This document shows, piece after piece, positions 1-6,726 of a stretch of 8,059 bases of DNA (position 1 is the stretch's first letter; each line of letters begins with the position of its first letter). The notes beneath the pieces were generated by a model. It searched no databases. It saw only the letters and a list, made by a program, of their open reading frames with translations, and was not told where the DNA came from. The position numbers and the translations under genes were made by a program. Source of the DNA: Miltoncostaeales bacterium (GTDB lineage Bacteria; Actinomycetota; Thermoleophilia; Miltoncostaeales; Miltoncostaeaceae); contig JAUROO010000141.1 of the NCBI GenBank assembly GCA_030829765.1, forward strand, positions 1 through 8,059. The letters run 5' to 3'.

Positions 1-1961
1 ACTGCGCCCATCATCTTGATGTGGCCGCGGTAGTGGATGCTGCGCTCGCCGTTGGCCGGCGTGAACGCGCAGTCGAACACCGCGAGGTGCTCGTCCTTGA
101 GCCCCGGCGCGCCCTCGATGGTCTCGTTCTCGTCGATGAAGGCCACGATCTGCTTGATGGCCTCCTCGTGGTAGCCGAGCTTCTCGAGGGCCTGCGGCAC
201 CGTGTTGTTGACCATCTTGATGACGCCGCCGCCGACCAGGCGCTTGTACTTGACGAGCGCGATGTCGGGCTCCACGCCCGTGGTGTCGCAGTCCATCATG
301 AAGCCGATGGTTCCCGTGGGGGCCAGCACCGACGCCTGCGAGTTGCGGTAGCCGAAGACCTCGCCGCGATCGACGGCGGTGTCCCACTCGGCGCGCGCCG
401 CGCTGAGCACGGCCTCGTCGCGCACCCGGCCGTCAGGGATGTCCTGCGCGGCGCGGCGGTGGCTGCGGATCACGCCGTTCATCGCCTTGGCGTTGGGCTC
501 GTAGCCCTCGAACGCGCCCATGCGCTCGGCGAGGCGGGTGCTCATGGCGTAGGCGCGGCCGGTCATCAGCGCGGTGATGGCGGCGGCGTACTCGCGGCCC
601 TCCTCGCTGTCGTACGGAAGGCCGTGGCTCATGAGCAGCGCGCCGAGGTTGGCGTAGCCCAGGCCCAGCTGGCGGTACTTGCGGGCGTTGATGCCGATCT
701 GCTCGGTGGGGTAGCCGGAGCGGGCCACGATGATGTCCATGGCGGTGATGACCACGTCGACTGCCTGCTGGAAGTCGCCCACGCGGAACGCGCCGTCGTC
801 GTCCACGAACTTCATGAGGTTGAACGAGGCCAGGTTGCACGCGGAGTCGTCGAGGTGCATGTACTCCGAGCACGGGTTGGAGCCGTTGATGCGGCCCGAC
901 ACCGGGCAGGTGTGCCAGCGATTGATGGTGCTGTCGAACTGCATGCCGGGGTCACCGCACACCCACGCGGCCTCGGCGATCTCCTTCATGAGCTCGCGGG
1001 CCTTCATGGTCTCCATCACTTCGCCGGTGGTGACCGACGTGGTGTGCCAGTCGCCGCCGGCCTCGTAGGCGTACATGAACTCGTCGGTCATGCGCACGGA
1101 GTTGTTGGCGTTCTGGAACTGGATGCTGTTCCAGGCCTCGCCGTTCAGCCCCATGTCGTAGCCCATCTCGCCGAGGGCCCAGGCCTTCTTCTCCTCCGTG
1201 GCCTTGCAGTTCACGAAGTCGCGGATGTCCGGGTGGTCCACGTTGAGGATGACCATCTTGGCGGCGCGGCGCGTGGTGCCGCCGCTCTTGATGGCGCCGG
1301 CGCAGCTGTCGGCACCGCGCATGAACGACACCGGGCCCGAGGCCTCGCCGCCGCCCGACAGGCGCTCCTTGGACGAGCGGATGGCCGACAGGTTGATGCC
1401 GCTGCCGGACCCGCCCTTGAAGATGATGCCCTCCTTGCCGATCCACGACAGGATGGAATCCATGGTGTCCTCGACGGAGAGGATGAAGCAGGCCGAGCAC
1501 TGCGGGTTCTCGCGCATTCCGACGTTGAACCACACGGGCGAGTTGAACGCGGCCATCTGGTTCACCAGCAGGTGCGCCAGTTCGTACTCGAACACCTCCG
1601 CCTCGTCCTTGGTGGCGAAGTAGCCCTCCTCCACGCCCCACGCCTTGAGCGTGAGCACCACGCGGTCGATGAGCTGCTTCACCGAGTACTCGCGCTCGGG
1701 CGAGCCCATCGCCCCGCGGAAGTACTTGGACGCCACCACGTTGGTGGCAAGCTGCGACCACGCAGCCGGCACCTCGATGTTGTCCTGCTCGAACACGCTG
1801 GTGCCGTCACCCGACGAGATGCCCGCGCTGCGGCGCTCCCATTCGATGAGGTCGTAGGGGTGCTTGCCCTTCTTGGTGAAGTGGCGCTTGAGCCCCAGTG
1901 CGTACTGGCGCTTCCCCTTGCCGGACTTTGTCGACTGCGCGCCGACGACCTCAGTCGCCAT
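1..1961 (-). CDS. nrdJ: Class II (adenosylcobalamin-dependent) ribonucleoside reductase, 3' end outside window
   Basis: Reduces ribonucleotides to deoxyribonucleotides in the cytoplasm, using adenosylcobalamin to make the thiyl radical, so it needs no oxygen and no small radical subunit. I translated the minus strand by hand: 653 complete codons with no stop, running off position 1. The catalytic motif NPCSE lies at residues 362-366 (Asn362, thiyl Cys364, Glu366). The redox cysteines are expected to be Cys158 (in SACF) and Cys375 (in SACNLAS). The barrel motif PTGTIGF lies at 548-554. The protein begins directly with the catalytic domain (HPYDLIEWERR, residues 34-44), so no N-terminal ATP-cone is visible. 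The C-terminal tail with the shuttle cysteines is outside the window. The ATG at 1961 is supported by a strong Shine-Dalgarno 6 nt upstream, inside the end of nrdR. It overlaps nrdR by 11 nt and is probably its co-transcribed partner. The family call is firm; class II rather than class I rests on overall resemblance and the nrdR pairing. Confidence 0.96.
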   Translation of the reverse strand, partial: MATEVVGAQSTKSGKGKRQYALGLKRHFTKKGKHPYDLIEWERRSAGISSGDGTSVFEQDNIEVPAAWSQLATNVVASKYFRGAMGSPEREYSVKQLIDRVVLTLKAWGVEEGYFATKDEAEVFEYELAHLLVNQMAAFNSPVWFNVGMRENPQCSACFILSVEDTMDSILSWIGKEGIIFKGGSGSGINLSAIRSSKERLSGGGEASGPVSFMRGADSCAGAIKSGGTTRRAAKMVILNVDHPDIRDFVNCKATEEKKAWALGEMGYDMGLNGEAWNSIQFQNANNSVRMTDEFMYAYEAGGDWHTTSVTTGEVMETMKARELMKEIAEAAWVCGDPGMQFDSTINRWHTCPVSGRINGSNPCSEYMHLDDSACNLASFNLMKFVDDDGAFRVGDFQQAVDVVITAMDIIVARSGYPTEQIGINARKYRQLGLGYANLGALLMSHGLPYDSEEGREYAAAITALMTGRAYAMSTRLAERMGAFEGYEPNAKAMNGVIRSHRRAAQDIPDGRVRDEAVLSAARAEWDTAVDRGEVFGYRNSQASVLAPTGTIGFMMDCDTTGVEPDIALVKYKRLVGGGVIKMVNNTVPQALEKLGYHEEAIKQIVAFIDENETIEGAPGLKDEHLAVFDCAFTPANGERSIHYRGHIKMMGA

Positions 1962-2574
1962 CAGGTGCCTCCTCGGGCGTGGTGTTGGTGGTGTCATCCT
2001 CGACCCCGAGCCCGCCCGCCAGGGCGCGCAGGCGCCGGCGCGGGGTGCGCTCGGCAGGTGCGGCCTCGGCGAGGAGCTCGAACATCTGGTCGTCGAGCGG
2101 GCGCTGCCCACGGGGCAGCGGGGGCTCCCGCTCCAGGCGGGTGAGTTCATCCGCGAACTCGTCGGTGTCCTCGAACTGCCGGTAGACGGACGCGAACCGC
2201 ACGTAGGCGACGGTGTCGACGTCCTTCAGCCGCCGGAGGGCCAGCTCGCCGATGGCGTTGCTGGACACCTCCTGCTTCAGGCGGTTGCGCAGGCTCACCT
2301 CGATGTCGCGCACGGCGGCCTCCAGGTGGGCAGTGGGCACGGAACGCTTGTGGCACGCCCTTTGCAGACCCGACAGCAGCTTGTCGCGATCGAATGGCTC
2401 ACGGTCGCCATTGCTCTTGATCACGATGAGCGGCATCTCCTCCACGCGCTCGTACGTGGTGAAGCGCCTGCCACATGTCTGGCACTCCCGCCGCCTGCGA
2501 ATGGCGTCTTTCGTGTCGGGTACACGGGATTCCATGACGCGATGCTCGGAACCGTCACAATACGGACAGATCAT
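1951..2574 (-). CDS. nrdR: Transcriptional repressor NrdR, with extended C-terminus
   Basis: A zinc-ribbon/ATP-cone repressor that senses ATP and dATP and shuts down ribonucleotide reductase genes by binding NrdR boxes. The protein is 207 residues. Zinc ligands are Cys3, Cys6, Cys31 and Cys34, followed by the basic segment GRRFTTYER (35-43). The ATP-cone spans about 49-139, with KSNGDREPFDRDKL (53-66) as its nucleotide-binding start and the usual end YRQFEDTDEF (131-140). Most family members stop near residue 150-160. This one continues about 50 residues with a Pro/Arg-rich stretch (RTPRRRLR, 176-183) and an acidic end. The ATG at 2574 is chosen because the family starts right at the first zinc knuckle (MICPYC). 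The frame stays open upstream, but that part does not resemble NrdR. No good Shine-Dalgarno is seen. It is the first gene of the nrdR-nrdJ operon and probably regulates itself. Confidence 0.98.
   Translation of the reverse strand: MICPYCDGSEHRVMESRVPDTKDAIRRRRECQTCGRRFTTYERVEEMPLIVIKSNGDREPFDRDKLLSGLQRACHKRSVPTAHLEAAVRDIEVSLRNRLKQEVSSNAIGELALRRLKDVDTVAYVRFASVYRQFEDTDEFADELTRLEREPPLPRGQRPLDDQMFELLAEAAPAERTPRRRLRALAGGLGVEDDTTNTTPEEAPDGD
1968..1974 (-). promoter_or_regulatory. Ribosome binding site of nrdJ
   Basis: On the minus strand this reads GAGGAGG, 6 nt before the nrdJ ATG. It lies within the last codons of nrdR. It fixes the nrdJ start and allows nrdJ to be initiated efficiently inside the upstream gene. 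Confidence 0.75.
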
Positions 2575-2593
2575 GCGCGGTTTGCCGTTCCGG

Positions 2594-2609
2594 ACACTAG
2601 GGGTGGGGT
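2594..2609 (-). promoter_or_regulatory. NrdR box, promoter-distal and degenerate
   Basis: The plus strand reads acactaggggtggggt. Its first six bases fit the left half of the NrdR box (acaCwAtATaTwGtgt) exactly, and about 10 of 16 positions match overall. It starts 33 bp from the stronger box at 2627, about three helical turns, as is usual for paired NrdR sites. It lies between the predicted transcription start and the nrdR ATG. The spacing supports it more than its own sequence does. Confidence 0.5.
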
Positions 2610-2626
2610 CAATGACATGGGGCGGC

Positions 2627-2642
2627 ACACTACATCCAGTGT
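2627..2642 (-). promoter_or_regulatory. NrdR box, promoter-overlapping
   Basis: The plus strand reads acactacatccagtgt, matching about 13 of 16 positions of the NrdR box consensus acaCwAtATaTwGtgt, including both outer half-sites (acac/gtgt). It covers the predicted -10 element of the nrdR promoter, where bound repressor would block RNA polymerase. It sits 52 bp upstream of the nrdR ATG. Confidence 0.75.
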
Positions 2643-2656
2643 TGCGCACGATGCAA
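2627..2656 (-). promoter_or_regulatory. Predicted promoter of the nrdR-nrdJ operon
   Basis: On the minus strand a -35-like TTGCAT (2656-2651) is followed, after an 18-nt spacer, by a -10-like TAGTGT (2632-2627, fitting TAnnnT). A start near position 2620 would give a leader of about 45 nt. The -35 is only partly consensus. Overlap with the NrdR box is the main support. Confidence 0.5.
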
Positions 2657-2702
2657 GACGCGACTTCGCGCCGATTGTTGCGAAGTGGCCGGAAAATGCA
2701 CG

Positions 2703-2733
2703 AAAACCCGCGGAACGGCCGCCCGGTTGCGGG
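2703..2733 (-). terminator. Possible intrinsic terminator after lepB
   Basis: Read on the minus strand just downstream of lepB, CCCGC (2733-2729) can pair with GCGGG (2711-2707). An inner AAC/GTT pairing and a two-base bulge extend the stem, and TTTT (2706-2703) follows at once. The stem is short and imperfect and the T run is only four long, so this is a weak candidate. Confidence 0.35.
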
Positions 2734-2744
2734 AATCCCCATGC

Positions 2745-2763
2745 GGGCGCCCCGGCGGCGCCC
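2745..2763. repeat. Perfect GC inverted repeat after lepB stop
   Basis: Seven bases (gggcgcc, 2745-2751) are repeated inverted (ggcgccc, 2757-2763) around a 5-base loop, starting 2 nt past the lepB stop codon. No T tract follows on the minus strand. It may protect the lepB transcript 3' end or act with the hairpin just downstream as a composite terminator. In such GC-rich DNA a chance repeat is possible. Confidence 0.5.
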
Positions 2764-2765
2764 CC

Positions 2766-3485
2766 TCAGTCGAGGAAGCGCACCCTCTGGATGGGCCAGT
2801 AGATGAGCTCCGCCTGGCCGATCACGTTGTCCATGGGGGTGAACTCGGCGTCGCGCTCGATCCACACGTGGGCGTCGCACGAGCCCGGGCGGTTGTCGCC
2901 CAGCACCAGCACCTGGCCCTCGGGCACGGTGGGGAACGCCACCTCGTAGTCCGGCGTGATCGCATCGTCGATCACCAGCGGGCGCGCCGTGGACGCGCCC
3001 GGCTCCGTCACGTAGGTCACGTAGGTGTCGTCGCCCTCGCCCAGGGTCTCTTCCCGCACTCCGTCGGGGCCGAACGAGTTGGGTGCGGCCACCCGGCGCA
3101 CGGCCAGCTCCCCGCCCGGACGCAGCGCCGGATCGGGGCTGGACGCCGAGATGGTGACGCGGCGCACGCTGACGGTGTCGCCGGGCAGGCCCACCACGCG
3201 CTTGACGAACGGCACGTCCCCGGGCTCGCTGCATGCCGCGCGCGCGCCCGCGGTGGGGTCGAACACCACCACGTCCCCGCGCGATATGCCACGCAGCTTG
3301 TAGATGACCCGGTTGGCGATGACCCGGTCGGGGGCGCGGTCGCCGGTGGAGTTGGCACCCTGGATGGCCGGGTACATCGAATTGGTGGGGATCTCATATG
3401 GCTTGGCGATGGAGGCCTGGATCACGAACGCCAGGGTGATGGCCACCGCCACGGGGAGGATGAGGTCCTTGACGAACTTCCTCAT
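2766..3485 (-). CDS. lepB: Type I signal peptidase (family S26)
   Basis: A membrane-bound protease that removes signal peptides from exported proteins at the outer face of the membrane. The protein is 239 residues. One N-terminal membrane segment (about 8-27) is followed by box B, IPTNSMYP, with nucleophile Ser36. Box D, KRVVGLPGD, carries the general base Lys95. Box E, GDNRPGSCD (196-204), carries the supporting Ser202 and Asp204. Box E normally continues as DSR; here it reads DAH. Cys203 sits between two active-site residues and the only other cysteine is Cys85, so a disulfide near the active site is possible. The region between boxes D and E (104-190) is longer than in minimal enzymes. The ATG at 3485 overlaps the upstream gene's stop as ATGA, implying translational coupling. 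No clear Shine-Dalgarno is seen. Confidence 0.96.
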   Translation of the reverse strand: MRKFVKDLILPVAVAITLAFVIQASIAKPYEIPTNSMYPAIQGANSTGDRAPDRVIANRVIYKLRGISRGDVVVFDPTAGARAACSEPGDVPFVKRVVGLPGDTVSVRRVTISASSPDPALRPGGELAVRRVAAPNSFGPDGVREETLGEGDDTYVTYVTEPGASTARPLVIDDAITPDYEVAFPTVPEGQVLVLGDNRPGSCDAHVWIERDAEFTPMDNVIGQAELIYWPIQRVRFLD

Positions 3486-3958
3486 GCGTCGCCGTTGCCG
3501 CGGCCCCGGCGCATCACCACCAGGTACACCACGAAGGCCACGATGGCCAGGCCGGCGGCTACGAGGATGGCGATCACCACCGGGGGCAGGGCGTCGCCCT
3601 CCAGGTCGGCTGCCACCCCGTCGGCGCCGGTGGTGGCGGTGCCCTCCGCGCCGGTGATGTCCGACGATGCTGCAGCGGCAGAGGTACCACCGCAGGCCTC
3701 ACCGGGCCGGCGGATGTTGGTGAGCTCGGCCTGGCGGATCACATCCACGGCCGCGCCGTACTGCTGCTGGTCGGGGCGGATCTGCTTCAGGGCCTCTTCA
3801 TAGTCGGCCAGCGTGTAGCAGCCGTCGATCTGCCCGTTGTCCTCGTAATCGGCCAGCACCTGCTGACCGCTGCCGAACGCGGGCACGGCCATGATCCCCA
3901 TTGCGAGCGCGATGAGGAAGGTCACGACTACGCTGCGGCGGATGGCGGCGGGGATCAA
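3482..3958 (-). CDS. Uncharacterised secreted, C-terminally anchored protein coupled to lepB
   Basis: I do not recognise a named family. The 158 residues show a basic N-terminus and hydrophobic signal sequence (about 9-24) with a likely cleavage after VPA (25-27). A compact polar domain follows (about 31-90) with two LADYE motifs 15 residues apart (35-39 and 50-54) and two cysteines (47 and 89) that could pair. A linker rich in Ala, Ser, Thr and Gly (92-120) leads to a membrane helix (127-149) and a basic tail (RRGRG, 150-154). This predicts an exported domain held on the outer membrane face by a C-terminal anchor. The start is TTG (3958-3956), the only usual start codon in frame before the signal sequence, with no Shine-Dalgarno. 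Its stop overlaps the lepB start (ATGA), so the two proteins are probably made together; it may be a partner or substrate of the peptidase. That role is inference. Confidence 0.85.
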   Translation of the reverse strand: MIPAAIRRSVVVTFLIALAMGIMAVPAFGSGQQVLADYEDNGQIDGCYTLADYEEALKQIRPDQQQYGAAVDVIRQAELTNIRRPGEACGGTSAAAASSDITGAEGTATTGADGVAADLEGDALPPVVIAILVAAGLAIVAFVVYLVVMRRGRGNGDA

Positions 3959-4036
3959 CTCGGCGAGCGTAGCCGGTAACGGGGGTACCCGCTGAGCGGC
4001 GGGGTACGCCGCGAGCGCGCGGCGCTGGTCGGCGGC
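3959..4036. promoter_or_regulatory. Divergent intergenic spacer
   Basis: At most 78 bp separate the two divergent operons and must hold both promoters. For the minus-strand gene, TACGCT (3971-3966) fits a -10 element and ends only 7 nt before the TTG start, which would give a leaderless or nearly leaderless mRNA. No convincing -35 is visible. For the plus strand I see no good -10/-35 pair. The palindrome gggtaccc lies at 3983-3990. If the plus-strand protein starts at CTG 3992, the gap shrinks to 33 bp. Confidence 0.4.
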
Positions 4037-5938
4037 GTGGTGCTGCTGGCCTGCTGGACCGTGCTGACGGTGCTGAACGGCGGCATCGACCTGGGCGACG
4101 GCCTCGCAACCCGTGGGGCCACCTCGGCCATGCTGGCCGCGCTGGTGGCGGCGCCCTTCGCCGCATGGGCGCTGATGCGGGCACAGGGGCAGGCGGCGGC
4201 GCGCTCGGGCCCGGCGCTCCTGGCCATCGGTGGCGCGGCCGGACTGGCGGTGTGGGCGGGCATCTCGATCCTGTGGGCCCTGGCCGGCGACCTTGCATGG
4301 ACCGAGGCCAACCGCATTGCGCTTGCGGGGCTGGCCCTGGTGATCGGCATCGGACTGGCGGCGGTGCTGCCGCGTGCGCCCGAGCGGTTCGCGGTGGGGC
4401 TCACCATCGCCGCCGCGCCGGTGGTGCTGTGGGCGCTGCTGGCCCGCGGGCTTCCCACGGTGTTCGGCAGCGACTTCGAGCCGTCACGCCTGCAGGCCCC
4501 GGTGGGGTACTGGAACGCCCTCGCGCTAGTGGCGGTGATCGCCGTGCCGGGGCTGCTGTGGTGGGCCGCGCGGCGCGGCGGGGACGACGCCGATGTGGTG
4601 GGCGCGGCCGCGGCGCTGTCGGTGGTGTTCACCACGATCCTCCTCACCTACTCGCGCGGCGGACTGCTGGCGCTGCTGCTGGTGCTGGTGATCGTGGTGG
4701 GGCTCACCCCCGGACGCCTGCGGCAGGCCGCGGCCCTGGCGGGCGGCATGGCCGGGGCGATCCTGCCCGCGTGGTACGGACTGAGCACCGATGCGCTCAC
4801 GGACGATGCCCTTATCGCGGCCGATCGCAGCGATGCGGGGCTGGGCCTGATGTGGCGCGTGGTGGCGGGCCTCGTGATCGCCGCGCTCGTGGCGTGGGCG
4901 GTGCGCAGGGTGCTGGGAGGCGGGCGCCTCACCCGGCGCCGGGCGGCGGTCGGCGGCGTGGTGGTGGTGGTGGGTGCCGTGGCTGTGGCGGGGGTCTACG
5001 CGCTTGCGCAGCCGCGCGAGGTGGGCGCGTGGATCTCCGCGCGCACCGCCGAGGTCACCGGAACCTCGAGCGGACTCAACAACACGCCGGGTCGCCTGGG
5101 CAGCCTGGACACCAACCTACGCACCGAGTGGTGGGGCGAGGCCGCGCGGTCGGCCGGGGACAACCCGGTGATCGGCGAGGGAGCCGGGTCGTTCCCGCTG
5201 GTGCACCTGCGCGAGCGCTCGATCGGCAACGATCGCCTGAATGTGCGCCAGCCACACAACCTGGTGCTGGAAATCGCCTCGGGGCTGGGAATCGTGGGTG
5301 TGGCGCTGCTGGCCTGCATCATCGCCGGGGTGGCATGGGCGGCGGTGCGCGCGTGGCAGGCACACGCTCCACCGGAAGTGGCCCTGCCGCTGGCCGTCTT
5401 CGCGGCCTTCCTGCTGCAGTCGCAACTCGACTGGAGCTGGACCGTGCCCGCTCTCACGACAGCGGCAATGGCGGCGGGAGGCGTGGTGATCGCAGCGGCA
5501 GCACCCGGGCCCGCGCCGCCCGGCCGGGGGGTGCCCGGACCGGTGGTGGCGGGGGCGTGGGCGCTGGTGCCCGTCATCGCGCTCAGCGCGCTCGTGCCCT
5601 GGTGGAGCCAGGAGAAGGTGGCTTCGGGCAATCAGGCCATCTCCGCAGGGCAGCCGGCCATCGCCGAGGCGAGGGCCGCCGAGGCATCGGGGCTCAACCC
5701 ACTGGCAGTGGAGCCGTGGCTGCTGCGCGCCCGTGCGGCCGCGCTGCTGGATGATCGCGTGGGCATGCGCCGGGCCGCGTTGCGCGCCACGGAGGTACAG
5801 CCGGCGAACCCCGCGGCATGGTCACTGCTGGCGGTGGCCTACGGGGACTCGCCGGAGGCAGATGCCGCATGGAGGCGGGTGCTCGAGCTGAACAAGTACG
5901 ACGTGCGGGCCGCGGTGGCACTGGGGCTGGCCGGATGA
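4037..5938 (+). CDS. O-antigen ligase/Wzy polymerase-like membrane protein with C-terminal TPR-like region
   Basis: A polytopic membrane protein of the O-antigen ligase family (Wzy_C type), which transfers or polymerises undecaprenyl-linked glycans on the outer face of the membrane. About a dozen hydrophobic segments fill most of residues 1-520. Family signatures are GYWNALAL near 157, TYSRGG (204-209, Arg207), a long outer loop with LRTEWWGEA (Arg362) and GEGAGSF, and QPHNL (405-409, His407) before an ELGLVG-like segment. In WaaL ligases conserved Arg and His residues of these loops are needed for activity. Residues about 525-633 form Ala-rich helical pairs resembling TPRs. The start is uncertain: GTG 4037 falls inside the first hydrophobic helix, while the open frame upstream (to 3980) encodes a basic stretch RRERAALVGG preceded by CTG 3992. 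A run of five GTG codons occurs at 4958-4972. It overlaps the next gene by 4 nt. The substrate cannot be told from sequence, and no glycosyltransferases are in view. Confidence 0.92.
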   Translation: MVLLACWTVLTVLNGGIDLGDGLATRGATSAMLAALVAAPFAAWALMRAQGQAAARSGPALLAIGGAAGLAVWAGISILWALAGDLAWTEANRIALAGLALVIGIGLAAVLPRAPERFAVGLTIAAAPVVLWALLARGLPTVFGSDFEPSRLQAPVGYWNALALVAVIAVPGLLWWAARRGGDDADVVGAAAALSVVFTTILLTYSRGGLLALLLVLVIVVGLTPGRLRQAAALAGGMAGAILPAWYGLSTDALTDDALIAADRSDAGLGLMWRVVAGLVIAALVAWAVRRVLGGGRLTRRRAAVGGVVVVVGAVAVAGVYALAQPREVGAWISARTAEVTGTSSGLNNTPGRLGSLDTNLRTEWWGEAARSAGDNPVIGEGAGSFPLVHLRERSIGNDRLNVRQPHNLVLEIASGLGIVGVALLACIIAGVAWAAVRAWQAHAPPEVALPLAVFAAFLLQSQLDWSWTVPALTTAAMAAGGVVIAAAAPGPAPPGRGVPGPVVAGAWALVPVIALSALVPWWSQEKVASGNQAISAGQPAIAEARAAEASGLNPLAVEPWLLRARAAALLDDRVGMRRAALRATEVQPANPAAWSLLAVAYGDSPEADAAWRRVLELNKYDVRAAVALGLAG

Positions 5939-6726
5939 CCGACGCGGGCTCCACCCGCATCTTCGACTCCGGGGCGGTTGCGTACGACCGGTACCTGGTG
6001 CCGGCGTTCTTCGACGACTGGGCCGCTGATGTGGCACACCTGATCGGCATGCCGCGGGGCACCGTGCTGGACGTGGGGTGCGGCACCGGGGTGCTGGCTC
6101 CGCACCTGGCCACCGCAGGGTGGCAGGAGATCATCGGCGTGGATCCGTCGCGGGGCATGCTCGACCGGGCCGCCGCGCGGCGAGTGCCCGGAGCCCGGTG
6201 GGTACAGGGCACGGCCAACGCCCTGCCGGTGCCACCGGGCGGCGCGCACGGGCTGGCATCCAGCTTCGCGCTGATGTTCATGGACCACCCCGTGGCGGCG
6301 GTGCGGGGCATGGCCAGTGCGGTGCGAACGGATGGCCCGATCGTCATCTCCACGTGGGGATCGCTGGATGACCTGCCGGGAATGGCCGCCATCTGCGCGG
6401 CCCTGGAGCAGGTGGGGGGCGCGGGGGCATCAGGGCTGCTGCGACGGGCGTTCTCGATGGGCGACCCGCAGGAACTTCAGGGGGTCGCGCACGACGCCGG
6501 GCTGCCCGGCGCGCAGGTGGAGCGCCACGTGGTGACGGCGCGGTTCCCCGGCGCAGCGGCGATCGCCGATGCGTACGCCACGTCGCTGGGCCTGGACGAC
6601 CCCGCCCGGGCAGGGGAGCTCACGCGTGCCCTGGCGCCGGCGCTCGCGCCCTTCACGCATGGCGGCCAGGTGGAATTCGAGATGGCGGGGTTCATCCTCA
6701 CAGGAACCGGAATCGGGGGAGCCTGA
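5935..6726 (+). CDS. Class I SAM-dependent methyltransferase (UbiE/Methyltransf_11-like)
   Basis: Transfers a methyl group from S-adenosylmethionine; the acceptor is unknown. The protein is 263 residues. An N-terminal helix region with AYDRYLVPAFFDDWA (16-30) is typical of UbiE-like enzymes. Motif I, VLDVGCGTG, is at 44-52, the ribose-binding acid is Asp70 in GVDPS (68-72), and GTANALPVP (92-100) marks the motif III region. A hydrophobic strand ending FMDHP follows. The C-terminal third (about 150-263) is presumably the substrate cap. The ATG at 5935 overlaps the upstream stop as ATGA. The frame is open further upstream, but that part lacks similarity and lies inside the previous gene. The stop shares one base with the next start (TGATG), so all three genes are likely one translationally coupled operon. 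The context suggests modification of a glycan or lipid, but a small-molecule acceptor is equally possible. Confidence 0.95.
   Translation: MTDAGSTRIFDSGAVAYDRYLVPAFFDDWAADVAHLIGMPRGTVLDVGCGTGVLAPHLATAGWQEIIGVDPSRGMLDRAAARRVPGARWVQGTANALPVPPGGAHGLASSFALMFMDHPVAAVRGMASAVRTDGPIVISTWGSLDDLPGMAAICAALEQVGGAGASGLLRRAFSMGDPQELQGVAHDAGLPGAQVERHVVTARFPGAAAIADAYATSLGLDDPARAGELTRALAPALAPFTHGGQVEFEMAGFILTGTGIGGA

Noticed and set aside
21..2144. Very long open frame (707 codons) on the plus strand opposite nrdJ and nrdR
   Set aside because: Its translation is low-complexity, rich in Ala, Val, His, Arg and Gly, with no recognisable domain. It is the antisense shadow of a GC-rich gene, and the minus strand encodes a clear reductase with all catalytic motifs.
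2575..2765. Cobalamin riboswitch upstream of the B12-dependent reductase operon
   Set aside because: The space between the predicted transcription start and nrdR is only about 45 nt, and no B12-box-like sequence is visible.
2575..3234. Upstream extension of the nrdR frame to 427 codons
   Set aside because: The extension runs antisense-free but out of frame through lepB and the promoter region. NrdR proteins begin at the zinc knuckle encoded at 2574.
4958..4972. Five tandem GTG triplets as a phase-variable repeat
   Set aside because: It is an in-frame valine run within a membrane helix. Triplet changes would not shift the frame, and such runs are expected in GC-rich membrane genes.
4165..5754. 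529-codon plus-strand frame inside the O-antigen ligase-like gene
   Set aside because: Its composition is Gly/Arg/Ala-rich with no domains, whereas the overlapping frame encodes membrane helices and family motifs.
5818..5934. Upstream extension of the methyltransferase by 39 codons
   Set aside because: The added Gly/Arg-rich stretch lies within the preceding gene and has no methyltransferase similarity. The ATGA junction at 5935 is the natural start.
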